Assembly (NCBI RefSeq): GCF_039555335.1 | Contig: NC_092642.1 | Coordinates: 21,359,812-21,423,811, forward strand | Reading direction: 5' to 3' | Length of the DNA stretch: 64,000 nucleotides | Source of the DNA: Amphiura filiformis | Taxonomy: Eukaryota > Echinodermata > Ophiuroidea > Amphilepidida > Amphiuridae | Shown: piece by piece, positions 24,017 to 35,709 of the stretch | Layout: each line of letters opens with the position of its first letter | How positions within the stretch are numbered: the first letter of the stretch is position 1 | The notes under the pieces: generated by a model | Seen by the model: only the letters and a program-made list of their open reading frames with translations | Told to the model about the DNA's origin: nothing | The model's database searches: none | Translations under genes and position numbers: made by a program

Positions 24017-25799
24017 TATATAAGCCAAGTTTTAGGCCATTGGATACAGTTAAGTAGTTATGTTAACCAAGTTTGGTGACAACGCACGTTAATTGAAGTA
24101 GGCCCTATCAGCATATCATTTAAAGGATGTTCGCCAAATTATCACCGATAGCCCCTACATGAACGAATACATGAACTAATAGTTTCATTCCAGTGAACAT
24201 AATGAACAAGTCAAAATTACACTTTTTAATTTTGTTTAATGTTTATAATTATGTCAAACTGATTAAAGTGCGGTGTCACGTTTTTCGCCAGTGAAGTAGC
24301 AGTTGTGAATGTTGACTTATTAGTTCATGAGTTTCATTCTAGTAAACCTTGTGTTTTTTGAGTACCATACCTATAATTATATAAATCTGCAGTTAATTCG
24401 ACACACATATCAGAAACATGACTTGCTATCATCCATCTCTCAAAATATAGTGGAAGACAATGACTTTCAGGATTTAGATTTCATACAGCGTTTTACACAC
24501 TAAAATATGTAGGCCTTAATCATGCGCTGTGCTAATCACTGAGTCACTGTGAGATTGTGTGATACTTTCTGTCCACGTTGTCGTTGAATTTATATTTAGG
24601 CCCCATATCACTGTGTGAAAACGGGAAATTGCATATTAAAAGCTGACAAACTGTACACTTTTTTAAACAAGGTGTAAATAAAATAAAACTGCAGTAAAAT
24701 TACCACCACAAATTTTGGTTAAATCGCCCCATGACTTTCAGGATTTAGATTTCATACAGCGTTTTACACACTAAAATATGTAGGCCTTAATAATGCGCTG
24801 TGCTAATCACTGAGTTTATGTGAGATTGTGTGATACTTTCTGTCCACGTTGAATTTATATTTAGGCCCTTATCACTGTGTGAAAACGGGAAATTGCATAT
24901 TAAAAGCTGATAAACTTCACACTTTTTAAACAAGGTGTAAATAAAATAAAACTGCATTAAAATCACCACCACAAATTTGGTTAAATCGCTTTAACCATTA
25001 AAAACCCTTGGCTAATGTTTCAAACTTTTTAATGTCAACCTTATGTCAATTTCAATAGACAGCACATATCAGTAGACAGCACACTGTACAGTATTTCATT
25101 CAACAATGCTATCTTCAGTAGACAGCACACTGTGCAGTATTTCATTCAACAATGTTATCTTCAGTAGACAGCACACTGTGCAGTATTTCATTCAACAATG
25201 TTATCTTCAGTAGACAGCACACTGTCCAGTATTTCATTCAACAATGTTATCTTCAGTAGACAGCACACTGTACAGTATTTCATTCAACAATGTTATCTTC
25301 AGTAGACAGCACACTGTACAGTATTTCATTCAACAATGTTATCTTCAGTAGACAGCACACTGTACAGTATTTCATTCAACAATGTTATCTTCAGTAGACA
25401 GCACACTGTGCAGTATTTCATTCAACAATGTTATCTTCAGTAGACAGCACACTGTGCAGTATTTCATTCAACAATGTTATCTTCAGTAGACAGCACACTG
25501 TACAGTATTTCATTCAACAATGTTATCTTCAGTAGACAGCACACTGTACAGTATTTCATTCAACAATGTTATCTTCAGTAGACAGCACACTGTACAGTAT
25601 TTCATTCAACAATGTTATCTTCAGTAGACAGCACAATATCTATAAATTGAAACAATTGAAAATAAATTGAAACATTTGGTACGAAAATTGAAACATCGTG
25701 TTCCAAATTGTTCCAAATGTTTCAATTTTGTCAGAAAATGATTCAAAAAAAAAATATGGAACGCTTCACGATTTTGCGTGTCATCCTTGCGCAGGGGCC

Positions 25800-25856
<57 letters not shown>

Positions 25857-26205
25857 GATAAAGATAGCACGGACTTGATATTTATATCATCAAAAGTATC
25901 GAACATATATTCCTTGGTGTCAAAACGTTGTTACAACGTGCTATTTTACCAATAATAACCAACAGAGGGCGCCCGACACTGACTAACAGCCATTGCAGGT
26001 CACGATCCATTATATTACGTTTAAATTACCCGCCGCGGATTATGCGTGCCGAATCGGTAACTAGCGAAAGTCGTTTGCTCAAACGAGATCTGCATGCACA
26101 TCGACCACCTAACCTAGAGCTTTTTGTGATTCATGAAGCACGAAATCAGTCGGTGACTATAATGCTGGGACACGGTAACCTTTTTCGTTTGTCGTTTATG
26201 AACAC
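24017..26205 (-). repeat. U6 array monomer 2
   Basis: Complete monomer; minisatellite 25056-25634. One A is missing between the U6 TATA box and the start site. Confidence 0.95.
25750..25856 (-). ncRNA. U6: U6 spliceosomal snRNA, copy 2
   Basis: Array-consensus 107-nt U6 with an unusually long terminator T-run (10). TATA-to-start spacing is one base shorter than in other copies. Confidence 0.97.
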
Positions 26206-27980
26206 TATATAAGCCAAGTTTTAGGCCATTGGATACAGTTAAGTAGTTATGTTAACCAAGTTTGGTGACAACGCACGTTAATTGAAGTAGGCCCTATCAG
26301 CATATCATTTAAAGGATGTTCGCCAAATTATCACCGATAGCCCCTACATGAACGAATACATGAACTAATAGTTTCATTCCAGTGAACATAATGAACAAGT
26401 CAAAATTACACTTTTAATTTTGTTTTAATGTTTATAATTATGTCAAACTGATTAAAGTGCGGTGTCACGTTTTTCGCCAATGAAGTAGCAGTTGTGAATG
26501 TTGACTTATTAGTTCATGAGTTTCATTCTAGTAAACCTTGTGTTTTTTGAGTACCATACCTATAATTATATAAATCTGCAGTTAATTCGACACACATATC
26601 AGAAACATGACTTGCTATCATCCATCTCTCAAAATATAGTGGAAGACAATGACTTTCAGGATTTAGATTTCATACAGCGTTTTACACACACTAAAATATG
26701 TAGGCCTTAATCATGCGCTGTGCTAATCACTGAGTCACTGTGAGATTGTGTGATACTTTCTGTCCACGTTGTCGTTGAATTTATATTTAGGCCCCATATC
26801 ACTGTGTGAAAACGGAAATTGCATATTAAAGCTGACAAACTGTACACTTTTTTAAACAAGGTGTAAATAAAATAAAACTGCAGTAAAATTACCACCACAA
26901 ATTTTGGTTAAATCGCCCCATGACTTTCAGGATTTAGATTTCATACAGCGTTTTACACACTAAAATATGTAGGCCTTAATAATGCTGTGCTAATCACTGA
27001 GTCTATGTGAGATTGTGTGATACTTTCTGTCACGTTGAATTTATATTTAGGACCCTTAGCACTGTGTGCAAACGGGAAATTGCATATTAAAAGCTGATAA
27101 ACTTCACACTTTTTTTTTTAAACAAAGTGTAAATAAAATAAAACTGCATTAAAATCACCACCACAAATTTGGTTAAATCGCCCCAACCATTAAAAAACCC
27201 TTGGCTAATGTTTCAAACTTTTTAATGTCAACCTTATGTCAATTTCAATAGACAGCACATATCAGTAGACAGCACACTGTACAGTATTTCATTCAACAAT
27301 GCTATCTTCAGTAGACAGCACACTGTGCTTCAACAATGTTATCTTCAGTAGACAGCACACTGTGCAGTATTTCATTCAACAATGTTATCTTCAGTAGACA
27401 GCGCACTGTCAGTATTTCATTCAACAATGTTATCTTCAGTAGACAGCACACTGTACAGTATTTCATTCAACAATGTTATCTTCAGTAGACAGCACACTGT
27501 ACAGTATTTCATTCAACAATGTTATCTTCAGTAGACAGCACACTGTACAGTATTTCATTCAACAATGTTATCTTCAGTAGACAGCACACTGTGCAGTATT
27601 TCATTCAACAATGTTATCTTCAGTAGACAGCACACTGTGCAGTATTTCATTCAACAATGTTATCTTCAGTAGACAGCACACTGTACAGTATTTCATTCAA
27701 CAATGTTATCTTCAGTAGACAGCACACTGTACAGTATTTCATTCAACAATGTTATCTTCAGTAGACAGCACACTGTACAGTATTTCATTCAACAATGTTA
27801 TCTTCAGTAGACAGCACAATATCTATAAATTGAAACAATTGAAAATAAATTGAAACATTTGGTACGAAAATTGAAACATCGTGTTCCAAATTGTTCCAAA
27901 TGTTTCAATTTTGTCAGAAATGATTCAAAAAAAAATATGGAACGCTTCACGATTTTGCGTGTCATCCTTGCGCAGGGGCC

Positions 27981-28037
<57 letters not shown>

Positions 28038-28385
28038 GATAAAAGATAGCACGGACTTGATATTTATATCATCAAAAGTATCGAACATATATTCCTTGGT
28101 GTCAAAACGTTGTTACAACGTGCTATTTTACCAATAATAACCAACAGAGGGCGCCCGACACTGACTAACAGCCATTGCAGGTCACGATCCATTATATTAC
28201 GTTTAAATTACCCGCCGCGGATTATGCGTGCCGAATCGGTAACTAGCGAAAGTCGTTTGCTCAAACGAGATCTGCATGCACATCGACCAACTAACCTAGA
28301 GCTTTTGTGATTCATGAAGCACGAAATCAGTCGGTGACTATAATGCTAGGACACGGTAACCTTTTCGTTTGTCGTTTATGAACAC
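26206..28385 (-). repeat. U6 array monomer 3
   Basis: Complete monomer; minisatellite 27249-27817, with a partial deletion in its second 46-bp unit near 27327 and small indels elsewhere. Confidence 0.95.
27931..28037 (-). ncRNA. U6: U6 spliceosomal snRNA, copy 3
   Basis: Array-consensus U6; TATA and PSE-position sequences intact, A4 spacer. Confidence 0.97.
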
Positions 28386-28829
28386 TATATAAGCCAAGTT
28401 TTAGGCCATTGGATACAGTTAAGTAGTTATGTTAACCAAGTTTGGTGACAACGCACGTTAATTGAAGTAGGCCCTATCAGCATATCATTTAAAGGATGTT
28501 CGCCAAATTATCACCGATAGCCCCTACATGAACGAATACATGAACTAATAGTTTCATTCCAGTGAACATAATGAACAAGTCAAAATTACACTTTTTTAAT
28601 TTTGTTTAATGTTTATAATTATGTCAAACTGATTAAAGTGCGGTGTCACGTTTTTCGCCAGTGAAGTAGCAGTTGTGAATGTTGACTTATTAGTTCATGA
28701 GTTTCATTCTAGTAAACCTTGTGTTTTTTGAGTACCATACCTATAATTATATAAATCTGCAGTTAATTCGACACATATCAGAAACATGACTTGCTATCAT
28801 CCATCTCTCAAAATATAGTGGAAGACAAT

Positions 28830-29362
28830 GACTTTCAGGATTTAGATTTCATACAGCGTTTTACACACTAAAATATGTAGGCCTTAATCATGCGCTGTGC
28901 TAATCACTGAGTCACTGTGAGATTGTGTGATACTTTCTGTCCACGTTGTCGTTGAATTTATATTTAGGCCCCATATCACTGTGTGAAAACGGGAAATTGC
29001 ATATTAAAAGCTGACAAACTGTACACTTTTTTAAACAAGGTGTAAATAAAATAAAACTGCAGTAAAATTACCACCACAAATTTTGGTTAAATCGCCCCAT
29101 GACTTTCAGGATTTAGATTTCATACAGCGTTTTACACACTAAAATATGTGAGGCCTTAATAATGCGCTGTGCTAATCACTGAGTCTATGTGAGATTGTGT
29201 GATACTTTCTGTCCACGTTGAATTTATATTTAGGCCCCTTATCACTGTGTGAAAACGGAAATTGCATATTAAAAGCTGATAAACTTCACACTTTTTTAAA
29301 CAAGGTGTAAATAAAATAAAACTGCATTAAAATCACCACCACAAATTTGGTTAAATCGCCCC
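28830..29362. repeat. internal tandem duplication of about 270 bp (reference monomer)
   Basis: The two halves 28830-29099 and 29100-29362 both start gactttcaggatttagattt and end near ttaaatcgcccc. They differ by a few substitutions and a 6-bp difference (gttgtcgttgaa versus gttgaa). The same two diverged halves recur in all other monomers, so the duplication predates array expansion. Confidence 0.95.
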
Positions 29363-29425
29363 AACCATTAAAAACCCTTGGCTAATGTTTCAAACTTTTT
29401 AATGTCAACCTTATGTCAATTTCAA

Positions 29426-30004
29426 TAGACAGCACATATCAGTAGACAGCACACTGTACAGTATTTCATTCAACAATGCTATCTTCAGTAGACAGCACAC
29501 TGTGCAGTATTTCATTCAACAATGTTATCTTCAGTAGACAGCACACTGTGCAGTATTTCATTCAACAATGTTATCTTCAGTAGACAGCACACTGTCCAGT
29601 ATTTCATTCAACAATGTTATCTTCAGTAGACAGCACACTGTACAGTATTTCATTCAACAATGTTATCTTCAGTAGACAGCACACTGTACAGTATTTCATT
29701 CAACAATGTTATCTTCAGTAGACAGCACACTGTACAGTATTTCATTCAACAATGTTATCTTCAGTAGACAGCACACTGTGCAGTATTTCATTCAACAATG
29801 TTATCTTCAGTAGACAGCACACTGTGCAGTATTTCATTCAACAATGTTATCTTCAGTAGACAGCACACTGTACAGTATTTCATTCAACAATGTTATCTTC
29901 AGTAGACAGCACACTGTACAGTATTTCATTCAACAATGTTATCTTCAGTAGACAGCACACTGTACAGTATTTCATTCAACAATGTTATCTTCAGTAGACA
30001 GCAC
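29426..30004. repeat. 46-bp minisatellite block (reference monomer)
   Basis: About twelve direct repeats of a 46-bp unit containing cagtagacagcacactgt and catttcattcaacaatg-like words. Units differ mainly at one dinucleotide within ctgtacag (TAC, TGC or TCC class). The order is TAC, TGC, TGC, TCC, TAC, TAC, TAC, TGC, TGC, TAC, TAC, TAC. There is no spacer diversity, so this is not a CRISPR array. Confidence 0.96.
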
Positions 30005-30033
30005 AATATCTATAAATTGAAACAATTGAAAAT

Positions 30034-30098
30034 AAATTGAAACATTTGGTACGAAAATTGAAACATCGTGTTCCAAATTGTTCCAAATGTTTCAATTT
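30034..30098. repeat. palindrome immediately 3' of U6 (reference monomer)
   Basis: Exact 16-bp arms (30034-30049 and 30083-30098) sit in a tract of attgaaaca/tgtttcaat words. It lies 17 bp beyond the 3' end of U6 copy 4. The same structure sits in every monomer. Confidence 0.9.
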
Positions 30099-30115
30099 TG
30101 TCAGAAATGATTCAA

Positions 30116-30165
30116 AAAAATATGGAACGCTTCACGATTTTGCGTGTCATCCTTGCGCAGGGGCC

Positions 30166-30222
<57 letters not shown>
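30116..30222 (-). ncRNA. U6: U6 spliceosomal snRNA, copy 4
   Basis: Array-consensus U6, used as reference. The PSE-TATA spacer has the A5 form. Confidence 0.97.
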
Positions 30223-30245
30223 GATAAAAGATAGCACGGACTTGA

Positions 30246-30253
30246 TATTTATA
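30246..30253 (-). promoter_or_regulatory. U6 TATA box (reference monomer)
   Basis: TATAAATA on the minus strand at -31 to -24 from the U6 start. This is the position and sequence expected of a Pol III type 3 (gene-external) promoter. It is conserved upstream of all 17 complete copies. Confidence 0.9.
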
Positions 30254-30269
30254 TCATCAAAAAGTATCG

Positions 30270-30288
30270 AACATATATTCCTTGGTGT
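30270..30288 (-). promoter_or_regulatory. candidate U6 proximal sequence element
   Basis: On the minus strand, acaccaaggaatatatgtt occupies -66 to -48, the interval where snRNA PSEs bind SNAPc. The assignment rests on position only, because PSE sequences are poorly conserved between taxa. The spacer to TATA contains an A-run of 4 or 5 in different copies. Confidence 0.55.
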
Positions 30289-30292
30289 CAAA

Positions 30293-30307
30293 ACGTTGTT
30301 ACAACGT
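30293..30307. promoter_or_regulatory. 15-bp palindrome upstream of the U6 PSE
   Basis: ACGTTGT-T-ACAACGT is an exact palindrome at about -71 to -85, in the range of a distal activator site. The binding factor is unknown. Confidence 0.5.
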
Positions 30308-30326
30308 GCTATTTTACCAATAATAA

Positions 30327-30341
30327 CCAACAGAGGGCGCC
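30327..30341 (+). promoter_or_regulatory. CTCF-like motif upstream of U6
   Basis: ccaacagagggcgcc fits the core of the CTCF consensus (CCASYAGRKGGCRS) with one mismatch. It lies at -105 to -119 from the U6 start and is present in all 17 complete U6 upstream regions. Confidence 0.4.
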
Positions 30342-30535
30342 CGACACTGACTAACAGCCATTGCAGGTCACGATCCATTATATTACGTTTAAATTACCCG
30401 CCGCGGATTATGCGTGCCGAATCGGTAACTAGCGAAAGTCGTTTGCTCAAACGAGATCTGCATGCACATCGACCAACTAACCTAGAGCTTTTGTGATTCA
30501 TGAAGCACGAAATCAGTCGGTGACTATAATGCTAG

Positions 30536-30602
30536 GACACGGTAACCTTTTCGTTTGTCGTTTATGAACACTATATAAGCCAAGTTTTAGGCCATTGGAT
30601 AC
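30536..30602 (+). promoter_or_regulatory. second, plus-strand TATA promoter in each monomer
   Basis: A TATATAAG box (30572-30579) is preceded at snRNA-like distance by gacacggtaacc (30536-30547). The U6 promoter has gacaccaagg at almost the same distance from its own TATA. Transcription would start near 30602, diverging from U6 with the starts about 380 bp apart. No known RNA is recognised downstream. Confidence 0.35.
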
Positions 30603-31540
30603 AGTTAAGTAGTTATGTTAACCAAGTTTGGTGACAACGCACGTTAATTGAAGTAGGCCCTATCAGCATATCATTTAAAGGATGTTCGCCAAATTATCAC
30701 CGATAGCCCCTACATGAACGAATACATGAACTAATAGTTTCATTCCAGTGAACATAATGAACAAGTCAAAATTACACTTTTTAATTTTGTTTAATGTTTA
30801 TAATTATGTCAAACTGATTAAAGTGCGGTGTCACGTTTTTCGCCAGTGAAGTAGCAGTTGTGAATGTTGACTTATTAGTTCATGAGTTTCATTCTAGTAA
30901 ACCTTGTGTTTTTTGAGTACCATACCTATAATTATATAAATCTGCAGTTAATTCGACACACATATCAGAAACATGACTTGCTATCATCCATCTCTCAAAA
31001 TATAGTGGAAGACAATGACTTTCAGGATTTAGATTTCATACAGCGTTTTACACACTAAAATATGTAGGCCTTAATCATGCGCTGTGCTAATCACTGAGTC
31101 ACTGTGAGATTGTGTGATACTTTCTGTCCACGTTGTCGTTGAATTTATATTTAGGCCCCATATCACTGTGTGAAAACGGGAAATTGCATATTAAAAGCTG
31201 ACAAACTGTACACTTTTTTTAAACAAGGTGTAAATAAAATAACACTGCAGTAAAATTACCACCACAAATTTTGGTTAAATCGGCCCATGACTTTCAGGAT
31301 TTAGATTTCATACAGCGTTTTACACACTAAAATATGTAGGCCTTAATAATGCGCTGTGCTAATCACTGAGTCTATGTGAGATTGTGTGATACTTTCTGTC
31401 CACGTTGAATTTATATTTAGGCCCTTATCACTGTGTGAAAAGCGGAAATTGCATATTAAAAGCTGATAAACTTCACACTTTTTTAAACAAGGTGTAAATA
31501 AAATAAAACTGCATTAAAATCACCACCACAAATTTGGTTA

Positions 31541-32755
31541 AATCAAACCATTAAAAACCCTTGTAATGTTTCAAACTTTTTAATGCCAACCTTATGTCAA
31601 TTTCAATAGTCAGCACATATCAGTAGACAGCACAGACAGCACACTGTAGACAGTATTTCATTCAACAATGTTATCTTCAGTAGACAGCACACTGTACAGT
31701 ATTTCATTCAACAATGTTATCTTCAGTAGACAGCACACTGTACAGTATTTCATTCAACAATGTTATCTTCAGTAGACAGCACATTCACAATGTTATCTTC
31801 AGTAGACAGCACACTGTACAGTATTTCATTCAACAATGTTATCTTCAGTAGACAGCACAATTTCCCGTATTTCATTCAACAATGTTATCTTCATGACTTT
31901 CAGGTTTCATTTAGTATTTCATTCAAAAATGTTATCTTCAGTAGACAGCACACTGTACAGTATTTCATTCAACAATGTTATCTTCAGTAGACAGCACAAT
32001 ATCTATAAATTGAAACTGAGATTGTGAGATTGTGTGATAACAATTTTCTGTCCACGTTGAATTTATATTTAGGCCCCTTTCACTGTGTGAAAATGTTAAA
32101 TTGCATATTAAAAGCTAGATAAACTTCACACTTTAATTTCATTCAACAATGCTTTAAATTACCCGTGTAAATAACAGCACATCTGTAAACGAGCATTTCA
32201 TTCAACAATATTATGATGTTCAGTGAAGCACAAATACAGTATTATAATGCTGGGACATTTAATTTAACACTATTAAAAACCCTTGGCAGTTAATGTTTCA
32301 CAACTTTTTAAATGCCCTATCAGTATCAACCTTATGTCAATGAACTAATCAATAGACAGCACAATATCAGTAGAATAGCCACTGTACAGTATTTCATTCA
32401 ACAATGCCATATCAGACAGCACATCTGTGCAGTTAGGATTTAGATTTGACAAACGTTTTGGTACACTAAAAATTGTTTAAACATCACTGGTGTTACTCTT
32501 CATGTCCACACGTTAAGTCGCTGAATTTATATTTAAATATCAATGCAGTATTAAAAGCTGACAACAATGTTAAATCTTTTCAGTAGACAGCACACTGTGG
32601 CCTTAGTATTTCAATCAACAATTGTTATACTTTCTGTCCATTGAAGCCCTTATCACTGTGTGAAAACAGTATTTAAAAGCTGATAAACTTCAACAAACAA
32701 GGTGTTAAATAAAACTGCATTAAAATCACCACCACAAATTTGGTTAAATCGTTCT
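31541..32755. other. scrambled mosaic of array fragments inside monomer 5
   Basis: Short words from distant parts of the monomer are interleaved. Minisatellite words alternate with tttaaattacccg (U6 upstream region), ataatgctgggac (second promoter region), ccctatcag and atgaactaat (leader), and tgtccacgttgaatttata (270-bp segment). The order and spacing match no other monomer. It is either a collapsed or garbled consensus from misaligned reads or a genuinely shattered monomer. Confidence 0.8.
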
Positions 32756-33478
32756 AACCATTAAAAAACCCTTGGCTAATGTTTCAAACTTTTTAATGTC
32801 AACCTTATGTCAATTTCAATAGACAGCACATATCAGTAGACAGCACACTGTACAGTATTTCATTCAACAATGCTATCTTCAGTAGACAGCACACTGTGCA
32901 GTATTTCATTCAACAATGTTATCTTCAGTAGACAGCACACTGTGCAGTATTTCAACAATATTATCATTCAGTACAATGTTATCTTCATCTTCAGTAGACA
33001 GCACACTGTACAGTATTTCATTCAACAATGTTATCTTCAGTAGACAGCACACTGTGCAGTATTTCATTCAACAATGTTATCTTCAGTAGACAGCACACTG
33101 TACAGTATTTCATTCAACAATGTTATCTTCAGTAGACAGCACACTGTGCAGTATTTCATTCAACAATGTTATCTTCAGTAGACAGCACACTGTGCAGTAT
33201 TTCATTCAACAATGTTATCTTCAGTAGACAGCACACTGTACAGTATTTCATTCAACAATGTTATCTTCAGTATACAGCACACTGTACAGTATGTCAGTTC
33301 AACAATGCTATCTTCAGTAGACAGCACACTGTGCAGTATTTCATTCAACAATGTTATCTTCACAACAATATCTATAAATTGAAACAATTGAAAATAAATT
33401 GAAACATTTGGTACGAAAATTGAAACATCGTGTTCCAAATTGTTCCAAATGTTTCAATTTTGTCAGAAATGATTCAAA

Positions 33479-33527
33479 AAAAATATGGAACGCTTCACGA
33501 TTTTGCGTGTCATCCTTGCGCAGGGCC

Positions 33528-33584
<57 letters not shown>
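33479..33584 (-). ncRNA. U6: U6 spliceosomal snRNA, copy 5 (1-nt deletion)
   Basis: 106 nt: one C is missing from the ggcccctg tract of the internal stem-loop region. The acagaga box and 5' stem-loop are intact. The upstream A-run is the A5 form. Function is uncertain because the catalytic stem-loop is altered. Confidence 0.93.
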
Positions 33585-33933
33585 GATAAAAGATAGCACG
33601 GACTTGATATTTATATCATCAAAAAGTATCGAACATATATTCCTTGGTGTCAAAACGTTGTTACAACGTGCTATTTTACCAATAATAACCAACAGAGGGC
33701 GCCCGACACTGACTAACAGCCATTGCAGGTCACGATCCATTATATTACGTTTAAATTACCCGCCGCGGATTATGCGTGCCGAATCGGTAACTAGCGAAAG
33801 TCGTTTGCTCAAACGAGATCTGCATGCACATCGACCAACTAACCTAGAGCTTTTGTGATTCATGAAGCACGAAATCAGTCGGCGACTATAATGCGAGGAC
33901 ACGGTAACCTTTTCGTTTGTCGTTTATGAACAC

Positions 33934-35709
33934 TATATAAGCCAAGTTTTAGGCCATTGGATACAGTTAAGTAGTTATGTTAACCAAGTTTGGTGACAAC
34001 GCACGTTAATTGAAGTAGGCCCTATCAGCATATCATTTAAAGGATGTTCGCCAAATTATCACCGATAGCCCCTACATGAACGAATACATGAACTAATAGT
34101 TTCATTCCAGTGAACATAATGAACAAGTCAAAATTACACTTTTTAATTTTGTTTAATGTTTATAATTATGTCAAACTGATTAAAGTGCGGTGTCACGTTT
34201 TTCGCCAGTGAAGTAGCAGTTGTGAATGTTGACTTATTAGTTCATGAGTTTCATTCTAGTAAACCTTGTGTTTTTGAGTACCATACCTATAATTATATAA
34301 ATCTGCAGTTAATTCGACACACATATCAGAAACATGACTTGCTATCATCCATCTCTCAAAATATAGTGGAAGACAATGACTTTCAGGATTTAGATTTCAT
34401 ACAGCGTTTTACACACTAAAATATGTAGGCCTTAATCATGCGCTGTGCTAATCACTGAGTCACTGTGAGATTGTGTGATACTTTCTGTCCACGTTGTCGT
34501 TGAATTTATATTTAGGCCCCATATCACTGTGTGAAAACGGGAAATTGCATATTAAAAGCTGACAAACTGTACACTTTTTTAAACAAGGTGTAAATAAAAT
34601 AAAACTGCAGTAAAATTACCACCACAAATTTTGGTTAAATCGCCCCATGACTTTCAGGATTTAGATTTCATACAGCGTTTTACACACTAAAATATGTAGG
34701 CCTTAATAATGCGCTGTGCTAATCACTGAGTCTATGTGAGATTGTGTGATACTTTCTGTCCACGTTGAATTTATATTTAGGCCCTTATCACTGTGTGAAA
34801 ACGGAAATTGCATATTAAAAGCTGATAAACTTCACACTTTTTTAAACAAGGTGTAAATAAAATAAAACTGCATTAAAATCACCACCTCAAATTTGGTTAA
34901 ATCGCCCCAACCATTAAAAACCCTTGGCTAATGTTTCAAACTTTTTAATGTCAACCTTATGTCAATTTCAATAGACAGCACATATCAGTAGACAGCACAC
35001 TGTACAGTATTTCATTCAACAATGCTATCTTCAGTAGACAGCACACTGTGCAGTATTTCATTCAACAATGTTATCTTCAGTAGACAGCACACTGTGCAGT
35101 ATTTCATTCAACAATGTTATCTTCAGTAGACAGCACACTGTCCAGTATTTCATTCAACAATGTTATCTTCAGTAGACAGCACACTGTACAGTATTTCATT
35201 CAACAATGTTATCTTCAGTAGACAGCACACTGTACAGTATTTCATTCAACAATGTTATCTTCAGTAGACAGCACACTGTACAGTATTTCATTCAACAATG
35301 TTATCTTCAGTAGACAGCACACTGTGCAGTATTTCATTCAACAATGTTATCTTCAGTAGACAGCACACTGTGCAGTATTTCATTCAACAATGTTATCTTC
35401 AGTAGACAGCACACTGTACAGTATTTCATTCAACAATGTTATCTTCAGTAGACAGCACACTGTACAGTATTTCATTCAACAATGTTATCTTCAGTAGACA
35501 GCACACTGTACAGTATTTCATTCAACAATGTTATCTTCAGTAGACAGCACAATATCTATAAATTGAAACAATTGAAAATAAATTGAAACATTTGGTACGA
35601 AAATTGAAACATCGTGTTCCAAATTGTTCCAAATGTTTCAATTTTGTCAGAAATGATTCAAAAAATATGGAACGCTTCACGATTTTGCGTGTCATCCTTG
35701 CGCAGGGCC

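Larger units (their letters stand above)
28386..30571 (-). repeat. U6 array monomer 4 (used as reference monomer)
   Basis: Complete monomer. Duplicated segment 28830-29099 and 29100-29362; minisatellite 29426-30004; palindrome 30034-30098; U6 30116-30222; promoter elements 30246-30341; second TATA at the junction with monomer 5. Confidence 0.96.
30572..33933 (-). repeat. U6 array monomer 5 (3.36 kb, rearranged)
   Basis: Normal from 30572 to about 31540 and from about 32750 to the end. Between these lies about 1.2 kb of scrambled monomer sequence with two disordered minisatellite parts (about 31608-32005 and 32820-33363). U6 copy 5 and its promoter are present. Confidence 0.9.

Noticed and set aside
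28830-29362. acaaattttgg in the 270-bp segments considered as an Sm site of a Pol II snRNA
   Set aside because: There is no recognisable U1, U2, U4 or U5 body, no flanking stem-loops, and no positioned promoter.
29426-30004. Regular direct repeats resembling a CRISPR array
   Set aside because: The 46-bp units are contiguous with no unique spacers, the genome is eukaryotic and no cas genes exist. It is a minisatellite.
30242-30496. 84-codon and 69-codon open frames repeated in every monomer upstream of U6
   Set aside because: They recur because the DNA is repeated. Start position depends on the A4/A5 spacer, they overlap the U6 promoter, and they show no domain or codon-type conservation.
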